From the NCBI RefSeq assembly GCF_018881925.1, contig NZ_JACVPL010000002.1, positions 186,001 through 250,000 of the forward strand: a DNA stretch of 64,000 bases, given 5' to 3'. The notes below the pieces were generated by a model that did not search any database, was not told the DNA's origin, and saw nothing but the letters and a program-made list of their open reading frames with translations. The translations under genes and the position numbers were made by a program. The stretch comes from Polynucleobacter sp. Latsch14-2. GTDB taxonomy: Bacteria > Pseudomonadota > Gammaproteobacteria > Burkholderiales > Burkholderiaceae. Shown piece after piece: positions 40,783-51,831 of the stretch (positions are counted from its first letter, which is position 1; every line of letters begins with the position of its first letter).

Positions 40783-42456
40783 TTATTTCTCAGACGCCTT
40801 TTTGAGGCGCTCGAGAAAACGTTGTGGCGGCATATAACCAATCACACGCCGATCTTTTTGCTCTTCTGAATTTAGATCAAATATCAAAATTCCAGGCGGG
40901 CCAAATAAGCCGAAATGTTTTAGCAGGGCCTGGTTATCTGCACTATTTTTTGTGACATCAGCCTGCAATAAAACGAATTCTTTTAATTGCTTTGCGACAT
41001 CGGGATTTTGAAAGGTATTTACTTCCATTTCTTTGCAACTGATACACCAGTCAGCATAAAAATCAAGTAATACTGATTTGTTCTGTCCATGCGCTTTTAT
41101 AAGCTCACGATTTAGATCATCTGGCGACTGAATAATAGTAAAACGTAGATCGCTGCCTATTTGACGGCTTAACTGATTATTATCCCCCTGATTAAGTTCT
41201 AGCTTTCCAGTCTTTTGGAAAAGGGGCATGGCAATCCAAAGGGCTGTTGCAAGCAATAAAACACCTAAAGTACGTTGCAAATAGATCATCCAGATTCCCG
41301 TAGAGGGAATCAAGATGCGCGCTTCAATGGCTATAAATAAAAGTGGTAGCCCCATCCCCAGCGCCATGACAAAGAGTAAGCTGGCGCCTAGGGACATTGA
41401 TCCCGTTTGCGCTATAAATGCCAATACGCCTGCCAATGGGGCTGTAATACAAGGGCTAGCAACTAAGGTGGAAATTCCGCCTAAAGCAAATGCACCAAGC
41501 AAACTACCCCCCTTTTGGCGCCCCGCAATGCGATCAATATGCTGGTGCCATGATTGGGGCAATCTGAGGTCATACAAACCAAATAGACTGCCTGATAAAG
41601 CCATAAGAAGCAAGGCAAAGCCTGCTAATGCAAGAGGGCTCTGCATAGCCCTCTGCACGCTTCCGCCTAGAGCAGCCATTAATACGCCCGCCAGAGCATA
41701 CATGAGTGCCATTCCCAGGACATAAGCAATTGCCAACATGCTTGCGCGAGGTTTAGATATAGCTCGCCCATTCTGCGTTCCAAAAATTACACTCGACAAA
41801 ATCGGCAACATGGGTAATACACACGGGGTGAAGGCTAGAGCCAACCCCAAGATAAAGAAAGCCAAGAATAGGTAAGTAGTGGATGTATTTGCAAGAAAAC
41901 CGTTGATGGCATTGATGTCATCGCGCTCACGCCATAAATCCAGTAGGCCCAATTCTTTCGGTGCAGAGGAGCTACTAGCATCTTCGAGATCCTCTGGAAT
42001 GGGTGAGGCCTTAACACCTGGAGCAGTTAATAAAAACTTCAATGTCATGGGCGGATAGCAAATGCCAGCCTCCGCACATCCCTGCAATCCAAGCTCTAAA
42101 TAAAGTGGCTTGCCTAGCGCAACCTTTGCATCAAAAGATATCGTAAACGGCTGTTTATATATCAGCAATGTTTTCTGAAAGGTCTGATCAAACTTTTCCA
42201 CGCCAACAGGCAAAGAGGGTTTGTATGTAAGGAGCTTATTAAAATCTGAGCCAGCCTGAAAATGCAAAGACTCTTGATAGATGTAATAACCCCTAGCTGG
42301 TGAGATCTGAATTTCTATCTGGCTTGAGTTTTCGAGCCATGTAGCATCAACACGAAAAGCTTTTTCTGGTTGCAAAAAGTCGGTAGCGGCAAATGCTTGC
42401 CCTGCCAACAATAAGAAGGGCGCAATTATCTTAAAGAGTTTGTGCATCAATTTCAT
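40783..42456 (-). CDS. dsbD: Thiol:disulfide interchange protein DsbD
   Basis: This 557-residue inner-membrane protein carries reducing power from cytoplasmic thioredoxin to periplasmic DsbC and cytochrome c maturation. There is a signal peptide, an N-terminal domain with its Cys pair (GCAEAGICYPP), a central domain of eight helices with one Cys in FTPCVLPMLP and the other in SPCITAPL, and a C-terminal thioredoxin domain with CISC (DWCISCKEME). ATG at 42456 forms an ATGA overlap with the cutA stop. Confidence 0.96.
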   Translation of the reverse strand: MKLMHKLFKIIAPFLLLAGQAFAATDFLQPEKAFRVDATWLENSSQIEIQISPARGYYIYQESLHFQAGSDFNKLLTYKPSLPVGVEKFDQTFQKTLLIYKQPFTISFDAKVALGKPLYLELGLQGCAEAGICYPPMTLKFLLTAPGVKASPIPEDLEDASSSSAPKELGLLDLWRERDDINAINGFLANTSTTYLFLAFFILGLALAFTPCVLPMLPILSSVIFGTQNGRAISKPRASMLAIAYVLGMALMYALAGVLMAALGGSVQRAMQSPLALAGFALLLMALSGSLFGLYDLRLPQSWHQHIDRIAGRQKGGSLLGAFALGGISTLVASPCITAPLAGVLAFIAQTGSMSLGASLLFVMALGMGLPLLFIAIEARILIPSTGIWMIYLQRTLGVLLLATALWIAMPLFQKTGKLELNQGDNNQLSRQIGSDLRFTIIQSPDDLNRELIKAHGQNKSVLLDFYADWCISCKEMEVNTFQNPDVAKQLKEFVLLQADVTKNSADNQALLKHFGLFGPPGILIFDLNSEEQKDRRVIGYMPPQRFLERLKKASEK

Positions 42457-42794
42457 AATCCTGAATTTACCTCGGCCCAAACCCACTGACCATAAGCCTG
42501 ATCATATTCGGCTGGCGTAAGCCCTACAAGCTCAGGTAAATCATAAGGATGGTTGCTTTTAATAAAAGCACTAATCTCATTCCACTTCACTAGAGCGGTT
42601 TTGGCTGAGAGGGTTACTTCCTGCTCTTCGCAAATTTTTCCATTCCAATGGTATACCGAATGTACACCTTCATTAATCTGCACGCATGCAGCTAAGCGCC
42701 GCTCAATCAATGAGCGGGCCATCAACTGTGCATCGCCAAGGTTTGCAAAACTCGTCAGGACGATCAGGAGTTCAGTGGATTTAATTGCAGCCAT
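42453..42794 (-). CDS. cutA: Divalent-cation tolerance protein CutA
   Basis: This 113-residue protein has the CutA ferredoxin-like fold (LTSFANLGDAQLMARSLIERRLAACVQI, VYHWNGKI, EVTLSAKTA). It forms trimers and is linked to copper tolerance in E. coli, though the true role is uncertain. It overlaps dsbD by four bases (ATGA). It lies downstream of the rplQ terminator, so it likely has its own promoter, with a TATAAA just before its ATG. Confidence 0.94.
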   Translation of the reverse strand: MAAIKSTELLIVLTSFANLGDAQLMARSLIERRLAACVQINEGVHSVYHWNGKICEEQEVTLSAKTALVKWNEISAFIKSNHPYDLPELVGLTPAEYDQAYGQWVWAEVNSGL

Positions 42795-42820
42795 GGTGTA
42801 TTTATACCTGTATAAATGAA

Positions 42821-42846
42821 AAAAGCCAGACCGAAGCCTGGCTTTT
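42821..42846 (-). terminator. Terminator of the alpha ribosomal operon
   Basis: There is a 9-base inverted repeat (aaaagccag / ctggctttt) with an eight-base loop after rplQ. A run of six T follows on the minus strand. It closes the ribosomal supercluster. Confidence 0.85.
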
Positions 42847-42862
42847 CATCTTGCTGAAGAGC

Positions 42863-43255
42863 TTAAGCCTCTTCAACTACAGCTGTTTCATCAATCTCTG
42901 GACGGTCTACCAATTCAACCAATGCCATTGGCGCATTATCGCCATGACGGAAGCCAAATTTCAAAATACGAAGGTAGCCACCTGGTCGTGTTGCATAACG
43001 TGGGCCGAGCTCTGTAAAGAGTTTAGCTACGATATCGCGATCACGAGTGCGATTAAATGCCAAGCGACGATTTGCTAAGTTATCTTTTTTACCCAAGGTA
43101 ATTAAAGGCTCTACAACCATGCGCAATTCTTTTGCTTTTGGCAAAGTGGTTTTAATCACTTCGTGCTCCAAAAGAGAATTGGACATATTGCGCAGCATCG
43201 CCAAGCGATGTGATGATGTTCTGTTTAGTTTGCGTAAGCCGTTTCCGTGACGCAT
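42863..43255 (-). CDS. rplQ: Ribosomal protein L17
   Basis: This 130-residue large-subunit protein has the family start [20 protein letters not shown]. [26 protein letters not shown] (here [17 protein letters not shown]) is conserved. An acidic tail ([13 protein letters not shown]) extends the C-terminus. It is the last gene of the alpha operon, after rpoA, and is followed by a terminator. Confidence 0.98.
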   Translation of the reverse strand: MRHGNGLRKLNRTSSHRLAMLRNMSNSLLEHEVIKTTLPKAKELRMVVEPLITLGKKDNLANRRLAFNRTRDRDIVAKLFTELGPRYATRPGGYLRILKFGFRHGDNAPMALVELVDRPEIDETAVVEEA

Positions 43256-43271
43256 GATGCTTCCTTTCTAA

Positions 43272-44252
43272 TTATTTCTCGAGGTTAGCTGGAGGCCAGC
43301 TTTCGAGTTTCATGCCAAGACTTAAGCCACGAGCCGCCAATACATCCTTAATTTCATTCAAGGACTTACGACCTAAATTAGGCGTCTTCAACAATTCATT
43401 TTCTGTACGTTGAATCAAGTCACCGATGTAGTAAATATTTTCAGCTTTCAAGCAGTTTGCAGAGCGAACTGTCAACTCAAGATCATCGACTGGGCGCATC
43501 AACATTGGATCAACCATTGAAGAGCGACTTGGTGCGAGATCACCAGAAACTTCGCTGCTTTCAAGTGCTGCAAATACAACCAACTGATCAACTAAAATAG
43601 TAGCAGCTTGACGAATCGCCTCCTCAGGAGACAACACACCATTGGTTTCGATTGTCATTACAAGACGATCTAAGTCAGTACGTTGCTCAACACGAGCAGA
43701 TTCAACAGCATAGCTAACACGGCTTACTGGGCTAAATGAGGCATCCAAAACAATACGACCAATAATTTTGGTAGCTTCATCGTGGTATTGACGCATATTG
43801 CCTGGAACATATCCGCGGCCTTTTTCAACCTTGATCTGCATGTCCAACTTGCCACCAGCTGACAAGTGAGCAATGACATGATCAGGATTAATGATTTCTA
43901 CGTCATGTGGCAAATCAATATCTTTTGCGGTAACAACGCCTGGACCTTCTTTGCGCAAATTGATAGTGACTTCGTCACGTGACTGCAATTTGAATACGAT
44001 ACCCTTGAGGTTCAACAAGAGGTTAACTACATCTTCTTGAACACCATCCAAGGTGGAGTACTCATGTACAACACCTGCAATAGCTACTTCAGTTGGTGCA
44101 TAACCAACCATCGAGGACAACAACACACGACGTAATGCATTTCCGAGTGTGTGGCCATAGCCACGCTCGAACGGCTCCATAACAACCTTAGCTTGGTTGG
44201 CAGTAAGCGCTTCAACAGAAATAATTTTGGGCTTGAGCAAATTTGTTTGCAT
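43272..44252 (-). CDS. rpoA: RNA polymerase alpha subunit
   Basis: This 326-residue subunit has an N-terminal domain for assembly ([21 protein letters not shown]) and a C-terminal domain after a flexible linker ([23 protein letters not shown] ... [22 protein letters not shown]) that contacts UP-elements and activators. Gene order rpsD-rpoA-rplQ is standard. Confidence 0.98.
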   Translation of the reverse strand: MQTNLLKPKIISVEALTANQAKVVMEPFERGYGHTLGNALRRVLLSSMVGYAPTEVAIAGVVHEYSTLDGVQEDVVNLLLNLKGIVFKLQSRDEVTINLRKEGPGVVTAKDIDLPHDVEIINPDHVIAHLSAGGKLDMQIKVEKGRGYVPGNMRQYHDEATKIIGRIVLDASFSPVSRVSYAVESARVEQRTDLDRLVMTIETNGVLSPEEAIRQAATILVDQLVVFAALESSEVSGDLAPSRSSMVDPMLMRPVDDLELTVRSANCLKAENIYYIGDLIQRTENELLKTPNLGRKSLNEIKDVLAARGLSLGMKLESWPPANLEK

Positions 44253-44275
44253 ATTTTTTCCTTGAGAGTGCCTAA

Positions 44276-44899
44276 TTAGCGTGAATACAATTCGACGATC
44301 AAACTTTCATTAATTTCACCGCTGATATCTTCACGGTCAGGCACTTGCTTAAATGTTCCCTCCAGCTTGGCTGCATCAACTGAAACCCAGCCGACAGCAG
44401 ACATCTGCTGAACCAAATTGAGTGATTCTGTAATACGGGCTTGCTTCTTCGCCTTTTCACGAATCGCAATAACATCACCAGGCTTAACCTGAATTGATGG
44501 AATGTTCACTGGGCTACCATTGAGCAAAATTGCGCAGTGGGAAACCAATTGACGCGCTTCAGCACGAGTAGAGCCAAAGCCCATGCGATATACAACGTTA
44601 TCAAGACGTGACTCTAACAACTGAAGTAATGTAGAACCAGTGTTGCCCTTACGACGCTCAGCTTCAGCGAAATAACGACGGAATTGACGCTCTAATATTC
44701 CGTACATACGCTTCACCTTTTGCTTTTCACGCAACTGATTGCCGTAGTCTGATGTTCTTGAGCCAGATGTACGACCATGCTGACCAGGCTTAGTATCTAA
44801 CTTGCACTTGTCTGACAGGGCGCGACGTGCGCTCTTTAAAAATAAGTCGGTACCTTCCCGACGTGCTAATTTGGCCTTAGGCCCTAAGTAACGTGCCAC
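44276..44899 (-). CDS. rpsD: Ribosomal protein S4
   Basis: This 207-residue small-subunit assembly protein has the S4 RNA-binding domain ([27 protein letters not shown]). The start is GTG at 44899 ([16 protein letters not shown]) with AGGAAAG ahead. An ATG at 44947 in the same frame would add 16 residues that no S4 has. In E. coli S4 represses its own operon; a 114-base gap precedes this gene. Confidence 0.97.
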   Translation of the reverse strand: MARYLGPKAKLARREGTDLFLKSARRALSDKCKLDTKPGQHGRTSGSRTSDYGNQLREKQKVKRMYGILERQFRRYFAEAERRKGNTGSTLLQLLESRLDNVVYRMGFGSTRAEARQLVSHCAILLNGSPVNIPSIQVKPGDVIAIREKAKKQARITESLNLVQQMSAVGWVSVDAAKLEGTFKQVPDREDISGEINESLIVELYSR

Positions 44900-45013
44900 G
44901 ATGCTTTCCTTTCTTTGCCGCAGCCTTACGACCGGCGGTGAGTTCACCCTTTAATTCAGATGAACAGTGGGCTTTATAAAAAACTACTAAACTTGTACTG
45001 CCAACTTCTAAGC

Positions 45014-45421
45014 TTAAATACGACGACGCTTAGGAGGACGGCAACCATTGTGAGGAACTGGAGTTACGTCTTGAATCTCGGTAATTTTGATACCTAAAGA
45101 ATTCAATGCGCGAACTGCAGATTCACGACCTGGGCCTGGGCCCTTGATCTGGACTTCTAAGTTCTTGATGCCACATTCAACAGCTGCTTTACCTGCAACT
45201 TCTGCCGCTACCTGAGCTGCAAATGGTGTTGACTTGCGTGAACCTTTGAAACCCTGGCCGCCAGAAGTTGCCCATGAAAGCGCATTTCCCTGACGATCAG
45301 TGATCGTAATAATAGTGTTATTAAAAGAAGCATGAACGTGTGCGATACCGTCAGCAACGTTCTTTTTAACCTTCTTGCGTGCGCGCTGTGAAGCAGCGGA
45401 AGCGGATTGTTGTTTTGCCAT
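45014..45421 (-). CDS. rpsK: Ribosomal protein S11
   Basis: This 135-residue platform protein has the conserved [31 protein letters not shown] start of the fold and ends [15 protein letters not shown]. It lies between rpsM and rpsD. Confidence 0.98.
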   Translation of the reverse strand: MAKQQSASAASQRARKKVKKNVADGIAHVHASFNNTIITITDRQGNALSWATSGGQGFKGSRKSTPFAAQVAAEVAGKAAVECGIKNLEVQIKGPGPGRESAVRALNSLGIKITEIQDVTPVPHNGCRPPKRRRI

Positions 45422-45439
45422 GTCAATAAACTTTCTTGA

Positions 45440-45805
45440 TTATTTCTTCAGTTGCACGCCAGACTTACGTGGGCCCTTGCGGGTGCGCGCATTAGTCTTC
45501 GTGCGTTGACCACGCACAGGCAAGCCTTTACGATGACGAACGCCACGATAGCAGCCTAAGTCCATTAAACGCTTGATGCTCATCGTTACTTCACGACGAA
45601 GGTCACCTTCGGTAACAAACTTACCTACTTCATCGCGTAACTTTTCCAAGTCAGCGTCAGTAAGATCTTTAATCTTTTTATCAATTGCAACACCTGTGGT
45701 TTGGCAAATTTTGCGAGCACGAGTTGTGCCGATGCCAAAAATTGCTGTCAAACCGATGACAGTGTGTTGATGATTTGGGATATTTACCCCAGCGATACGT
45801 GCCAT
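45440..45805 (-). CDS. rpsM: Ribosomal protein S13
   Basis: This 121-residue head protein contacts tRNA and the large subunit. It begins [26 protein letters not shown] and includes [28 protein letters not shown]. It is the first of the alpha-operon genes, 24 bases after rpmJ. Confidence 0.98.
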   Translation of the reverse strand: MARIAGVNIPNHQHTVIGLTAIFGIGTTRARKICQTTGVAIDKKIKDLTDADLEKLRDEVGKFVTEGDLRREVTMSIKRLMDLGCYRGVRHRKGLPVRGQRTKTNARTRKGPRKSGVQLKK

Positions 45806-45829
45806 GAGATTTCCTCTTAATTAACCAGA

Positions 45830-45946
45830 TCAGCCTTGACGCTGCTTATGACGTGCGTCTGAAGAACAGATCACACGCACAACGCGCTTGCGCTTAATGA
45901 TCTTGCAATTTCTGCAAATACACTTAACGGATGCCAAAACTTTCAT
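45830..45946 (-). CDS. rpmJ: Ribosomal protein L36
   Basis: This 38-residue protein was read by translating the minus strand from ATG at 45946 to TGA at 45830. It begins [20 protein letters not shown] and ends DARHKQRQG. The Cys-Cys-Cys-His pattern is the zinc-binding form of L36. It lies between infA and rpsM as in other proteobacteria. Confidence 0.95.
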   Translation of the reverse strand: MKVLASVKCICRNCKIIKRKRVVRVICSSDARHKQRQG

Positions 45947-45980
45947 AAATCACCTCTTAAAAATATGTACTACTTAACTG

Positions 45981-46199
45981 TTACTTCGCACGGAAAATAA
46001 TTCTTGCGCGCGTCAGGTCGTAAGGAGTCATCTCCACCGTCACCTTATCTCCTGGCAAAATTCGGATGTAATGCATCCTCATCTTTCCAGAAATGTGCCC
46101 TAAAACTACATGTCCATTTTCAAGCTTCACGCGAAACATTGCGTTCGGCAAATTCTCAATAATTTCTCCTGCCATCTGAATTACATCGTCTTTAGACAT
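45981..46199 (-). CDS. infA: Translation initiation factor IF-1
   Basis: This 72-residue OB-fold protein binds the A site of the 30S subunit at initiation. [20 protein letters not shown] and the [20 protein letters not shown] stretch are diagnostic. It lies between secY and rpmJ, as is usual in betaproteobacteria. Confidence 0.97.
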   Translation of the reverse strand: MSKDDVIQMAGEIIENLPNAMFRVKLENGHVVLGHISGKMRMHYIRILPGDKVTVEMTPYDLTRARIIFRAK

Positions 46200-46203
46200 T
46201 CAG

Positions 46204-47541
46204 TTAAGCGCCCATCTTAAAGTTGGCTTTTTTCATCAAAGAGCCATATTGCTGTTGCATTACAAATGACTGAACTTGAGCCATGAAATCCATTGCAACA
46301 ACAACAATAATTAACAATGAAGTACCGCCAAAATAAAATGGCACGTTGTACTTCAGCACCAAAAATTCTGGCAATAAACAAACTAGAACCATATAAATAG
46401 CACCAGCCAATGTCAGGCGAACCAAGATCTTATCGATATAACGACCAGTTTGATCGCCAGGACGAATACCTGGAACAAATGCACCGCTTTTCTTCAAATT
46501 CTCTGCAGTCTCGCGACTGTTAAACACCAATGCTGTATAGAAGAAACAAAAGAAAATAATCGCTGCAGCATACAAAATTGTGTAAACAGGTTGGCCCGGT
46601 GCCAATGTTGCAGCTAGATCTTTAATAATTCTGCTGATCATGTTGGTAGATTCACCTGATGTAAACCACCCGGCAATTGTTGCTGGAAACAAAATAATTG
46701 AAGAAGCAAAAATTGGAGGGATAACGCCCGCCATATTTAATTTCAGAGGAAAGTAAGAAGATTGGCCACCATATATCTTGTTGCCGACTTGACGCTTTGC
46801 ATAGTTCACCAAAATGCGACGCTGTCCACGCTCTACAAACACAACAAAATAAGTAACAGCTATGACGATCACAACAATCAACAATGCTGATAAAACATTC
46901 ATTGATCCAGTGCGTACTAATTCAAGCAGACTTGCCAAGGCATTTGGTAAACCAGAGACAATCCCGCCAAAAATGATGATAGAAATACCATTACCTAAAC
47001 CACGCTCTGTAATTTGCTCACCGAGCCACATCAGAAACATTGTGCCGGTTACCAAAGTCACTACCGTATTCAATTCGAACATCAAGCCTGGGTTAATCAC
47101 CAAACCGGGTTGCGCTTGTAATGCAACAGAAATACCCAAAGCCTGAAATGTTGCCAAAAAGACGGTGCCGTATCGGGTGTACTGAGTAATCTTTCGCTGT
47201 CCTGCCTGGCCTTCCTTTTTTAAAGACTCGAGCGAAGGAAGAACAATGGTCATTAACTGCATGATGATCGATGCCGATATGTAAGGCATTATTCCCAAGG
47301 CGAATACGGTGAAGCGCGATAATGCGCCGCCTGAGAACAGGTTAAACATACCCAAAATTCCGTCTTTTTGACCGGAGAACAATTGTGCCAATTGATCTGG
47401 ATCGATTCCAGGAACTGGAATGTGGGCACCCAAACGGAATACGAGCAATGCCAAAACCAGGAATACCAAGCGTTGACGTAATTCGCCAAACTTGCCTCCT
47501 GATTGTGCAGTGCTTGCTGTATTGGTGGGTGCTAATGCCAT
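46204..47541 (-). CDS. secY: Preprotein translocase channel SecY
   Basis: This 445-residue inner-membrane channel has ten predicted membrane helices. [13 protein letters not shown] is the plug/lateral-gate region and [36 protein letters not shown] is the conserved cytoplasmic loop and following helix. It follows rplO. Confidence 0.98.
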   Translation of the reverse strand: MALAPTNTASTAQSGGKFGELRQRLVFLVLALLVFRLGAHIPVPGIDPDQLAQLFSGQKDGILGMFNLFSGGALSRFTVFALGIMPYISASIIMQLMTIVLPSLESLKKEGQAGQRKITQYTRYGTVFLATFQALGISVALQAQPGLVINPGLMFELNTVVTLVTGTMFLMWLGEQITERGLGNGISIIIFGGIVSGLPNALASLLELVRTGSMNVLSALLIVVIVIAVTYFVVFVERGQRRILVNYAKRQVGNKIYGGQSSYFPLKLNMAGVIPPIFASSIILFPATIAGWFTSGESTNMISRIIKDLAATLAPGQPVYTILYAAAIIFFCFFYTALVFNSRETAENLKKSGAFVPGIRPGDQTGRYIDKILVRLTLAGAIYMVLVCLLPEFLVLKYNVPFYFGGTSLLIIVVVAMDFMAQVQSFVMQQQYGSLMKKANFKMGA

Positions 47542-47560
47542 GATCTAGATGAATTACCTA

Positions 47561-48001
47561 TTAAGCCTGCTCAAGGAGTTTGCCGCCAGCTGCTTCAATA
47601 GCTGCTTTTGCACCAGCAGTAGCTGTAATACCTTTGAGGGTTACAGCAATCTTGAGTTCACCAGTCTTGATCACCTTAACTGCATTGATTTGCTCACCCG
47701 CAAACCCGTGAGCTTTCAGAACCAATAAATCAACTTCTGGCAAATTGATTTTCGCTAAGTCATTCAAAGTAATTTGACCAACATGGCGACGAGTCAAAGA
47801 CACGAAACCACGTTTTGGCAAACGACGATACATAGGCATCTGTCCACCTTCGAATCCCACTTTATGGAATCCACCGGAACGTGATTTTTGACCTTTGTGA
47901 CCACGGCCAGCAGTTTTACCAAGACCAGAACCAATGCCACGACCTACGCGACGACGGTTTTTCTTGGAGCCCTCTGCGGGTTTAATTGTATTGAGTTGCA
48001 T
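47561..48001 (-). CDS. rplO: Ribosomal protein L15
   Basis: This 146-residue protein has a basic glycine-rich N-terminus ([29 protein letters not shown]) that threads into 23S rRNA. It lies between rpmD and secY. Confidence 0.98.
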   Translation of the reverse strand: MQLNTIKPAEGSKKNRRRVGRGIGSGLGKTAGRGHKGQKSRSGGFHKVGFEGGQMPMYRRLPKRGFVSLTRRHVGQITLNDLAKINLPEVDLLVLKAHGFAGEQINAVKVIKTGELKIAVTLKGITATAGAKAAIEAAGGKLLEQA

Positions 48002-48029
48002 ATTATTCGCCTATTTGCTTGCTAGTTAA

Positions 48030-48221
48030 TTAGCTGATGACTTTAACTAAGTAAGAAACTTTATTAATCATTCCGCGTACAGCTGGCGTGTCTTCCAATT
48101 CTGAAACAGAATTGATGCGTCGTAGGCCTAAGCCACGAACTGTGCCACGATGGCTTTCGCGTGTGCCGATCAAACTGCGCACTAGTTGCAGTTTGACTTT
48201 GGAGTTGGATGCAGTTGTCAT
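48030..48221 (-). CDS. rpmD: Ribosomal protein L30
   Basis: This 63-residue protein has [23 protein letters not shown], the L30 signature. It lies between rpsE and rplO. Confidence 0.97.
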   Translation of the reverse strand: MTTASNSKVKLQLVRSLIGTRESHRGTVRGLGLRRINSVSELEDTPAVRGMINKVSYLVKVIS

Positions 48222-48245
48222 TTTTTGATTCCTAATCTTTTGGTC

Positions 48246-48764
48246 TTAGCCGAGAATCTCTTCAACTGACTTGCCGCGCTTAGCAGCAATTTCAGCAGGA
48301 GTACTCATCTTGCTTAAACCATTTATCGTTGCACGAACCAGGTTGTATGGGTTAGTAGAGCCGAGTGACTTGGCAACTACGTTAGTTACACCCATTACAT
48401 CGAAAATAGCGCGCATTGGGCCGCCAGCAATAATTCCCGTACCATCTTTAGCTGGTGAAATCAGCACACGTGATGCGCCGTGTTGACCAGTAACAGTATG
48501 TTGCAAAGTTCCTTTGCGTAAGGAAACCTTGATCATCTTGCGACGAGCTTCATCCATTGCTTTTTGAACGGCAACCGGAACTTCTTTTGATTTACCTTTA
48601 CCCATGCCGATGCGGCCATCACCATCGCCAACTACAGTCAGTGCAGCGAAGCCGAGAATACGACCACCCTTTACCACTTTAGTTACACGATTAACAGCGA
48701 TCATCTTCTCGCGAAGACCATCATCACGCTCTTCGTTTTGCATCTTGGTTTGCATTTTTGCCAT
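48246..48764 (-). CDS. rpsE: Ribosomal protein S5
   Basis: This 172-residue protein has the S5 double-stranded-RNA fold ([35 protein letters not shown]) and the C-terminal GTNPYNL-like segment ([18 protein letters not shown]). It acts in decoding fidelity. It lies between rplR and rpmD. Confidence 0.98.
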   Translation of the reverse strand: MAKMQTKMQNEERDDGLREKMIAVNRVTKVVKGGRILGFAALTVVGDGDGRIGMGKGKSKEVPVAVQKAMDEARRKMIKVSLRKGTLQHTVTGQHGASRVLISPAKDGTGIIAGGPMRAIFDVMGVTNVVAKSLGSTNPYNLVRATINGLSKMSTPAEIAAKRGKSVEEILG

Positions 48765-48782
48765 GTTTTTTCCTAAACCCTA

Positions 48783-49136
48783 TTAGAACTTCAGGCCGGC
48801 TTCACGCGCAGCTTCAGCTAAGGCCTTAATGCGGCCGTGGTAACGATGACCGGAACGATCAAAAGCAACATCAACAATGCCTGCTTTAACAGCACGCTCA
48901 GCAACTAATTTGCCGATTTGTTTAGCTGCATCAGCGTTCCCGCCGTTTTTGATCGCTTGGCGCAATTCTTTTTCCATTGTTGAAGCGGCTGCCACAACTT
49001 TGGTTCCACATGGGCTATAAACCTGTGCAGAAATATGAGTATTGCTACGGATAACTGTTAAGCGATTTGCCAGTGCTTCGGCAATGCGAATGCGAGTCTG
49101 CCGAGCACGTCTTTGTCTGGATTCGTCTTTATTCAT
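48783..49136 (-). CDS. rplR: Ribosomal protein L18
   Basis: This 117-residue 5S-rRNA-binding protein ends [28 protein letters not shown]. It lies between rplF and rpsE. Confidence 0.98.
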   Translation of the reverse strand: MNKDESRQRRARQTRIRIAEALANRLTVIRSNTHISAQVYSPCGTKVVAAASTMEKELRQAIKNGGNADAAKQIGKLVAERAVKAGIVDVAFDRSGHRYHGRIKALAEAAREAGLKF

Positions 49137-49149
49137 TTTCTAATCTCGC

Positions 49150-49683
49150 TTACTTCTTCTTAGTTTCTTTCAGATGCACAACCTCATCCACGTAGCGAAC
49201 ACCCTTGCCTTTGTATGGCTCTGGTGAACGGTAAGCGCGAACTTCAGCTGCGACCTGGCCAACTTGTTGCTTGTTGGAACCTTTGATAATGATTTCAGTT
49301 TGAGTTGGAGTCTCAGCCTTCACACCCTTTGGCAGGTTGTAAATAATGTCATGTGAGAAACCCAACTGCAATTTCAATGTTTCGCCTTGAGCTGCAGCAC
49401 GGTAACCAACGCCTACCAAGCTAAGCTTGCGCTCAAAGCCAGTAGTTACGCCAACAACCATGTTGTTAACCAAAGCACGTGCCGTACCTGACTGTGCACC
49501 AGCTTCTGGTGAGTCATTATTTAAAACAACCGTCAATACGCCATCTTCTTGTTTCAAACCAACAGAAGGATGCAAATTATGAGTCAAAGTGCCCAATGGC
49601 CCCTTAACAGTAATGTTTGCGCCGTTGATGCTGATCTCAGCGCCTTTAGGAACTGTAATTGGTGATTTACCTACGCGGGACAT
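49150..49683 (-). CDS. rplF: Ribosomal protein L6
   Basis: This 177-residue protein has two repeated alpha/beta domains, begins [20 protein letters not shown], and carries [13 protein letters not shown] near the end. It lies near the factor-binding site. Confidence 0.98.
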   Translation of the reverse strand: MSRVGKSPITVPKGAEISINGANITVKGPLGTLTHNLHPSVGLKQEDGVLTVVLNNDSPEAGAQSGTARALVNNMVVGVTTGFERKLSLVGVGYRAAAQGETLKLQLGFSHDIIYNLPKGVKAETPTQTEIIIKGSNKQQVGQVAAEVRAYRSPEPYKGKGVRYVDEVVHLKETKKK

Positions 49684-49693
49684 ATTTCGCTCC

Positions 49694-50089
49694 TTAAGCT
49701 ACGTAGCAAATAACTTCGCCGCCCACGCCTGTTGCACGTGCTTTGCGGTCTGTCATTACGCCTTGAGGGGTTGAAATAATTGCAATGCCCAAGCCATTCA
49801 TTACCTCAGGAATGTCGTGACGGCCCTTATAGATACGCAGACTTGGTGTTGAAACACGGTCAATGCGCTCGATCACAGGACGGCCAGCATAGTATTTGAG
49901 TTCAATGTGCAAAACTGGCTTAGCTGCTTCGCCCTTGATTTCAAAACTATCGATATAGCCTTCATCCTGCAATACTTTTGCAATAGCTACTTTAACTTTT
50001 GACGACGGCATCATGACTACAGGTTTCTGCACTGCTTGCGCATTGCGAATCCGGGTCAACATGTCGGCGATTGGATCGCTGATACTCAT
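49694..50089 (-). CDS. rpsH: Ribosomal protein S8
   Basis: This 131-residue protein begins [18 protein letters not shown] and ends [34 protein letters not shown]8 binds 16S helix 21 and in E. coli represses the spc operon by binding near rplE. Confidence 0.98.
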   Translation of the reverse strand: MSISDPIADMLTRIRNAQAVQKPVVMMPSSKVKVAIAKVLQDEGYIDSFEIKGEAAKPVLHIELKYYAGRPVIERIDRVSTPSLRIYKGRHDIPEVMNGLGIAIISTPQGVMTDRKARATGVGGEVICYVA

Positions 50090-50113
50090 GAGTTCTCCTA
50101 ATTCTTTCGCCGC

Positions 50114-50419
50114 TTACCAGCTGGCCTTGGTTAAACCGGGGATTTCGCCTCGGAAGGCGATTTCGCGAATCTTGCTACGGGCCAAACCAAACTTACGGAA
50201 TGTGCCACGTGGACGACCGGTTAATGAACAACGATTTCTTTGACGAATCGGACTTGCGTTACGTGGGAGTGCCTGTAGCTTCAAGCGAGCTTCATAGCGC
50301 TCTTCATCGCTGCGTGATTGATCAGCAATGATTGCCTTGAGTTCCGCACGCTTAACAGCGTACTTCTCTACAGTTTTTGCGCGCTTATTCTCGCGCTCAA
50401 TTAGGGATAGTTTTGCCAC
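50114..50419 (-). CDS. rpsN: Ribosomal protein S14
   Basis: This 101-residue zinc-free long form of S14 has the [26 protein letters not shown] signature and lacks the CxxC pairs of the short form. It lies between rplE and rpsH. Confidence 0.98.
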   Translation of the reverse strand: MAKLSLIERENKRAKTVEKYAVKRAELKAIIADQSRSDEERYEARLKLQALPRNASPIRQRNRCSLTGRPRGTFRKFGLARSKIREIAFRGEIPGLTKASW

Positions 50420-50428
50420 GTTAGCCTC

Positions 50429-50971
50429 TTAATTGCGGAAAGGGAATTTGAACGCTGCTAACAAAGCTTTTGCTTCTTCGTCAGTTTTAGCGGTCGTCGT
50501 AATACTAATATTGAGACCACGAAGGGCATCAATTTTGTCGTATTCGATTTCTGGGAAAATAATTTGCTCTTTAACGCCGATGTTGTAGTTACCACGGCCA
50601 TCAAATGCTTTGCCGGAGATTCCACGGAAGTCTCGTACGCGTGGCAATGCAACCGTAACGAAGCGATCTAAAAATTCGTACATGCGCTGACCGCGCAATG
50701 TCACCATTGCACCAATTGGGTAGCCTTGACGAATTTTGAAACCAGCAATTGCTTTTTTAGCTTTGGTAACTACTGGCTTTTGGCCTGCTACTTTAGTTAA
50801 ATCACCAACTGCATTTTCGATAATTTTCTTGTCGTTAACTGCCTCACCCAAGCCCATATTCAGGGTAACCTTGGTGATGCGTGGCACTTCCATAACTGAC
50901 TTGTAACCAAATTTGGTAATCAGGTCAGCCACGACTTTGTCTTTGTAATGTTCTTGAAAACGTGTGCTCAT
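50429..50971 (-). CDS. rplE: Ribosomal protein L5
   Basis: This 180-residue 5S-RNA-binding protein contacts the P-site t[26 protein letters not shown] and [30 protein letters not shown] are conserved. Confidence 0.98.
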   Translation of the reverse strand: MSTRFQEHYKDKVVADLITKFGYKSVMEVPRITKVTLNMGLGEAVNDKKIIENAVGDLTKVAGQKPVVTKAKKAIAGFKIRQGYPIGAMVTLRGQRMYEFLDRFVTVALPRVRDFRGISGKAFDGRGNYNIGVKEQIIFPEIEYDKIDALRGLNISITTTAKTDEEAKALLAAFKFPFRN

Positions 50972-50987
50972 AATTTCTCCGTGCCCC

Positions 50988-51296
50988 TTATGCGCTTAAA
51001 GTAGCGCCAGTAGTTTTCAGGAAACGCTGCTTTTTACCGTCAACGAGTTTGATACCAACACGTGATGGCTTGCCGTTACCGTCTACCACTGCCACATTAG
51101 AAATGTGAACAGGCATAGTCTTGTCAATCATGCCGCCGGTCACACCAGCTGCTGGGTTTGGCTTGACGCTCTTTTTATAAATATTGACGCCCTCGATTAC
51201 TAACTTGTTCTCGAGAACAGCCGTTACAGTTCCTTGCTTGCCCTTATCGCGGCCAGTCAATAAAACAACGGAATCACCTTTACGAATCTTTTTCAT
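50988..51296 (-). CDS. rplX: Ribosomal protein L24
   Basis: This 102-residue KOW-domain assembly initiator begins [24 protein letters not shown]. It lies between rplN and rplE. Confidence 0.98.
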   Translation of the reverse strand: MKKIRKGDSVVLLTGRDKGKQGTVTAVLENKLVIEGVNIYKKSVKPNPAAGVTGGMIDKTMPVHISNVAVVDGNGKPSRVGIKLVDGKKQRFLKTTGATLSA

Positions 51297-51305
51297 ATCA
51301 GCCTC

Positions 51306-51674
51306 TTAAATAACTTCGGGGGCGAGAGAAACGATCTTCATGAACTTTTCAGTACGCAATTCGCGCGTTACTGGTCCAAAGATACGTGTGCCAATTGGCT
51401 CTAACTTAGCGTTGAGCAATACCGCAGCGTTTGCATCGAACTTAATCAATGAACCGTCTGGACGGCGAACACCCTTAGCAGTTCTCACTACTACGGCGTT
51501 ATAAATATCACCTTTTTTCACACGGCCACGTGGAGCAGCGGACTTCACTGTTACTTTTATGACATCACCGATACTGGCATACCGACGCTTAGAGCCGCCC
51601 AATACCTTGATGCACAAAACTTCACTGGCGCCTGTGTTATCGGCGACCTGTAATCTACTTTCGGTCTGAATCAT
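51306..51674 (-). CDS. rplN: Ribosomal protein L14
   Basis: This 122-residue protein begins [28 protein letters not shown]. It is the first gene of the spc operon. A 186-base gap ahead of it holds a terminator-like hairpin, a near-consensus promoter and three leader stem-loops. Confidence 0.98.
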   Translation of the reverse strand: MIQTESRLQVADNTGASEVLCIKVLGGSKRRYASIGDVIKVTVKSAAPRGRVKKGDIYNAVVVRTAKGVRRPDGSLIKFDANAAVLLNAKLEPIGTRIFGPVTRELRTEKFMKIVSLAPEVI

Positions 51675-51796
51675 TTTTTAATTCCCAACTTATTTGCCAA
51701 AGGCAAACAGTCTTGGTTCCGTCAATGGGTGCTAGCGAAAGCTAGAACCCGGAATTAATGAAAAAACACTGCTTCTCTCAATAAAACTAGAGAAGC
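51675..51796 (-). promoter_or_regulatory. Structured leader of the spc operon (three stem-loops)
   Basis: Three perfect inverted repeats lie between the predicted rplN transcription start and its ATG: gcttctct/agagaagc (51771-51778, 51789-51796), ctagc-gaaa-gctag (51732-51745) and tttgcc-aaa-ggcaaa (51693-51707). Such a folded 5' leader could bind a ribosomal protein or protect the mRNA. Function is inferred. Confidence 0.4.
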
Positions 51797-51801
51797 CTTC
51801 T

Positions 51802-51831
51802 ATCATACTACGTAAAACAGGATTTTGGCAA
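51802..51831 (-). promoter_or_regulatory. rplN: Sigma70 promoter of the spc operon
   Basis: On the minus strand TTGCCA (51831-51826), an 18-base spacer and TATGAT (51807-51802), each 5 of 6 to consensus. The -35 begins at the loop / 3'-arm edge of the preceding hairpin. Transcription would start near 51795. Confidence 0.7.

Noticed and set aside
40783..40830. Small inverted repeat at the hemB/dsbD tail-to-tail junction
   Set aside because: The stem (gcgcct/aggcgt) lies within dsbD coding sequence and has no T run for either gene.
44900..44947. Upstream extension of rpsD (16 extra residues from an ATG at 44947)
   Set aside because: S4 proteins start (M/V)[10 protein letters not shown]; the GTG at 44899 has a good ribosome-binding site and the extension has no counterpart in the family.
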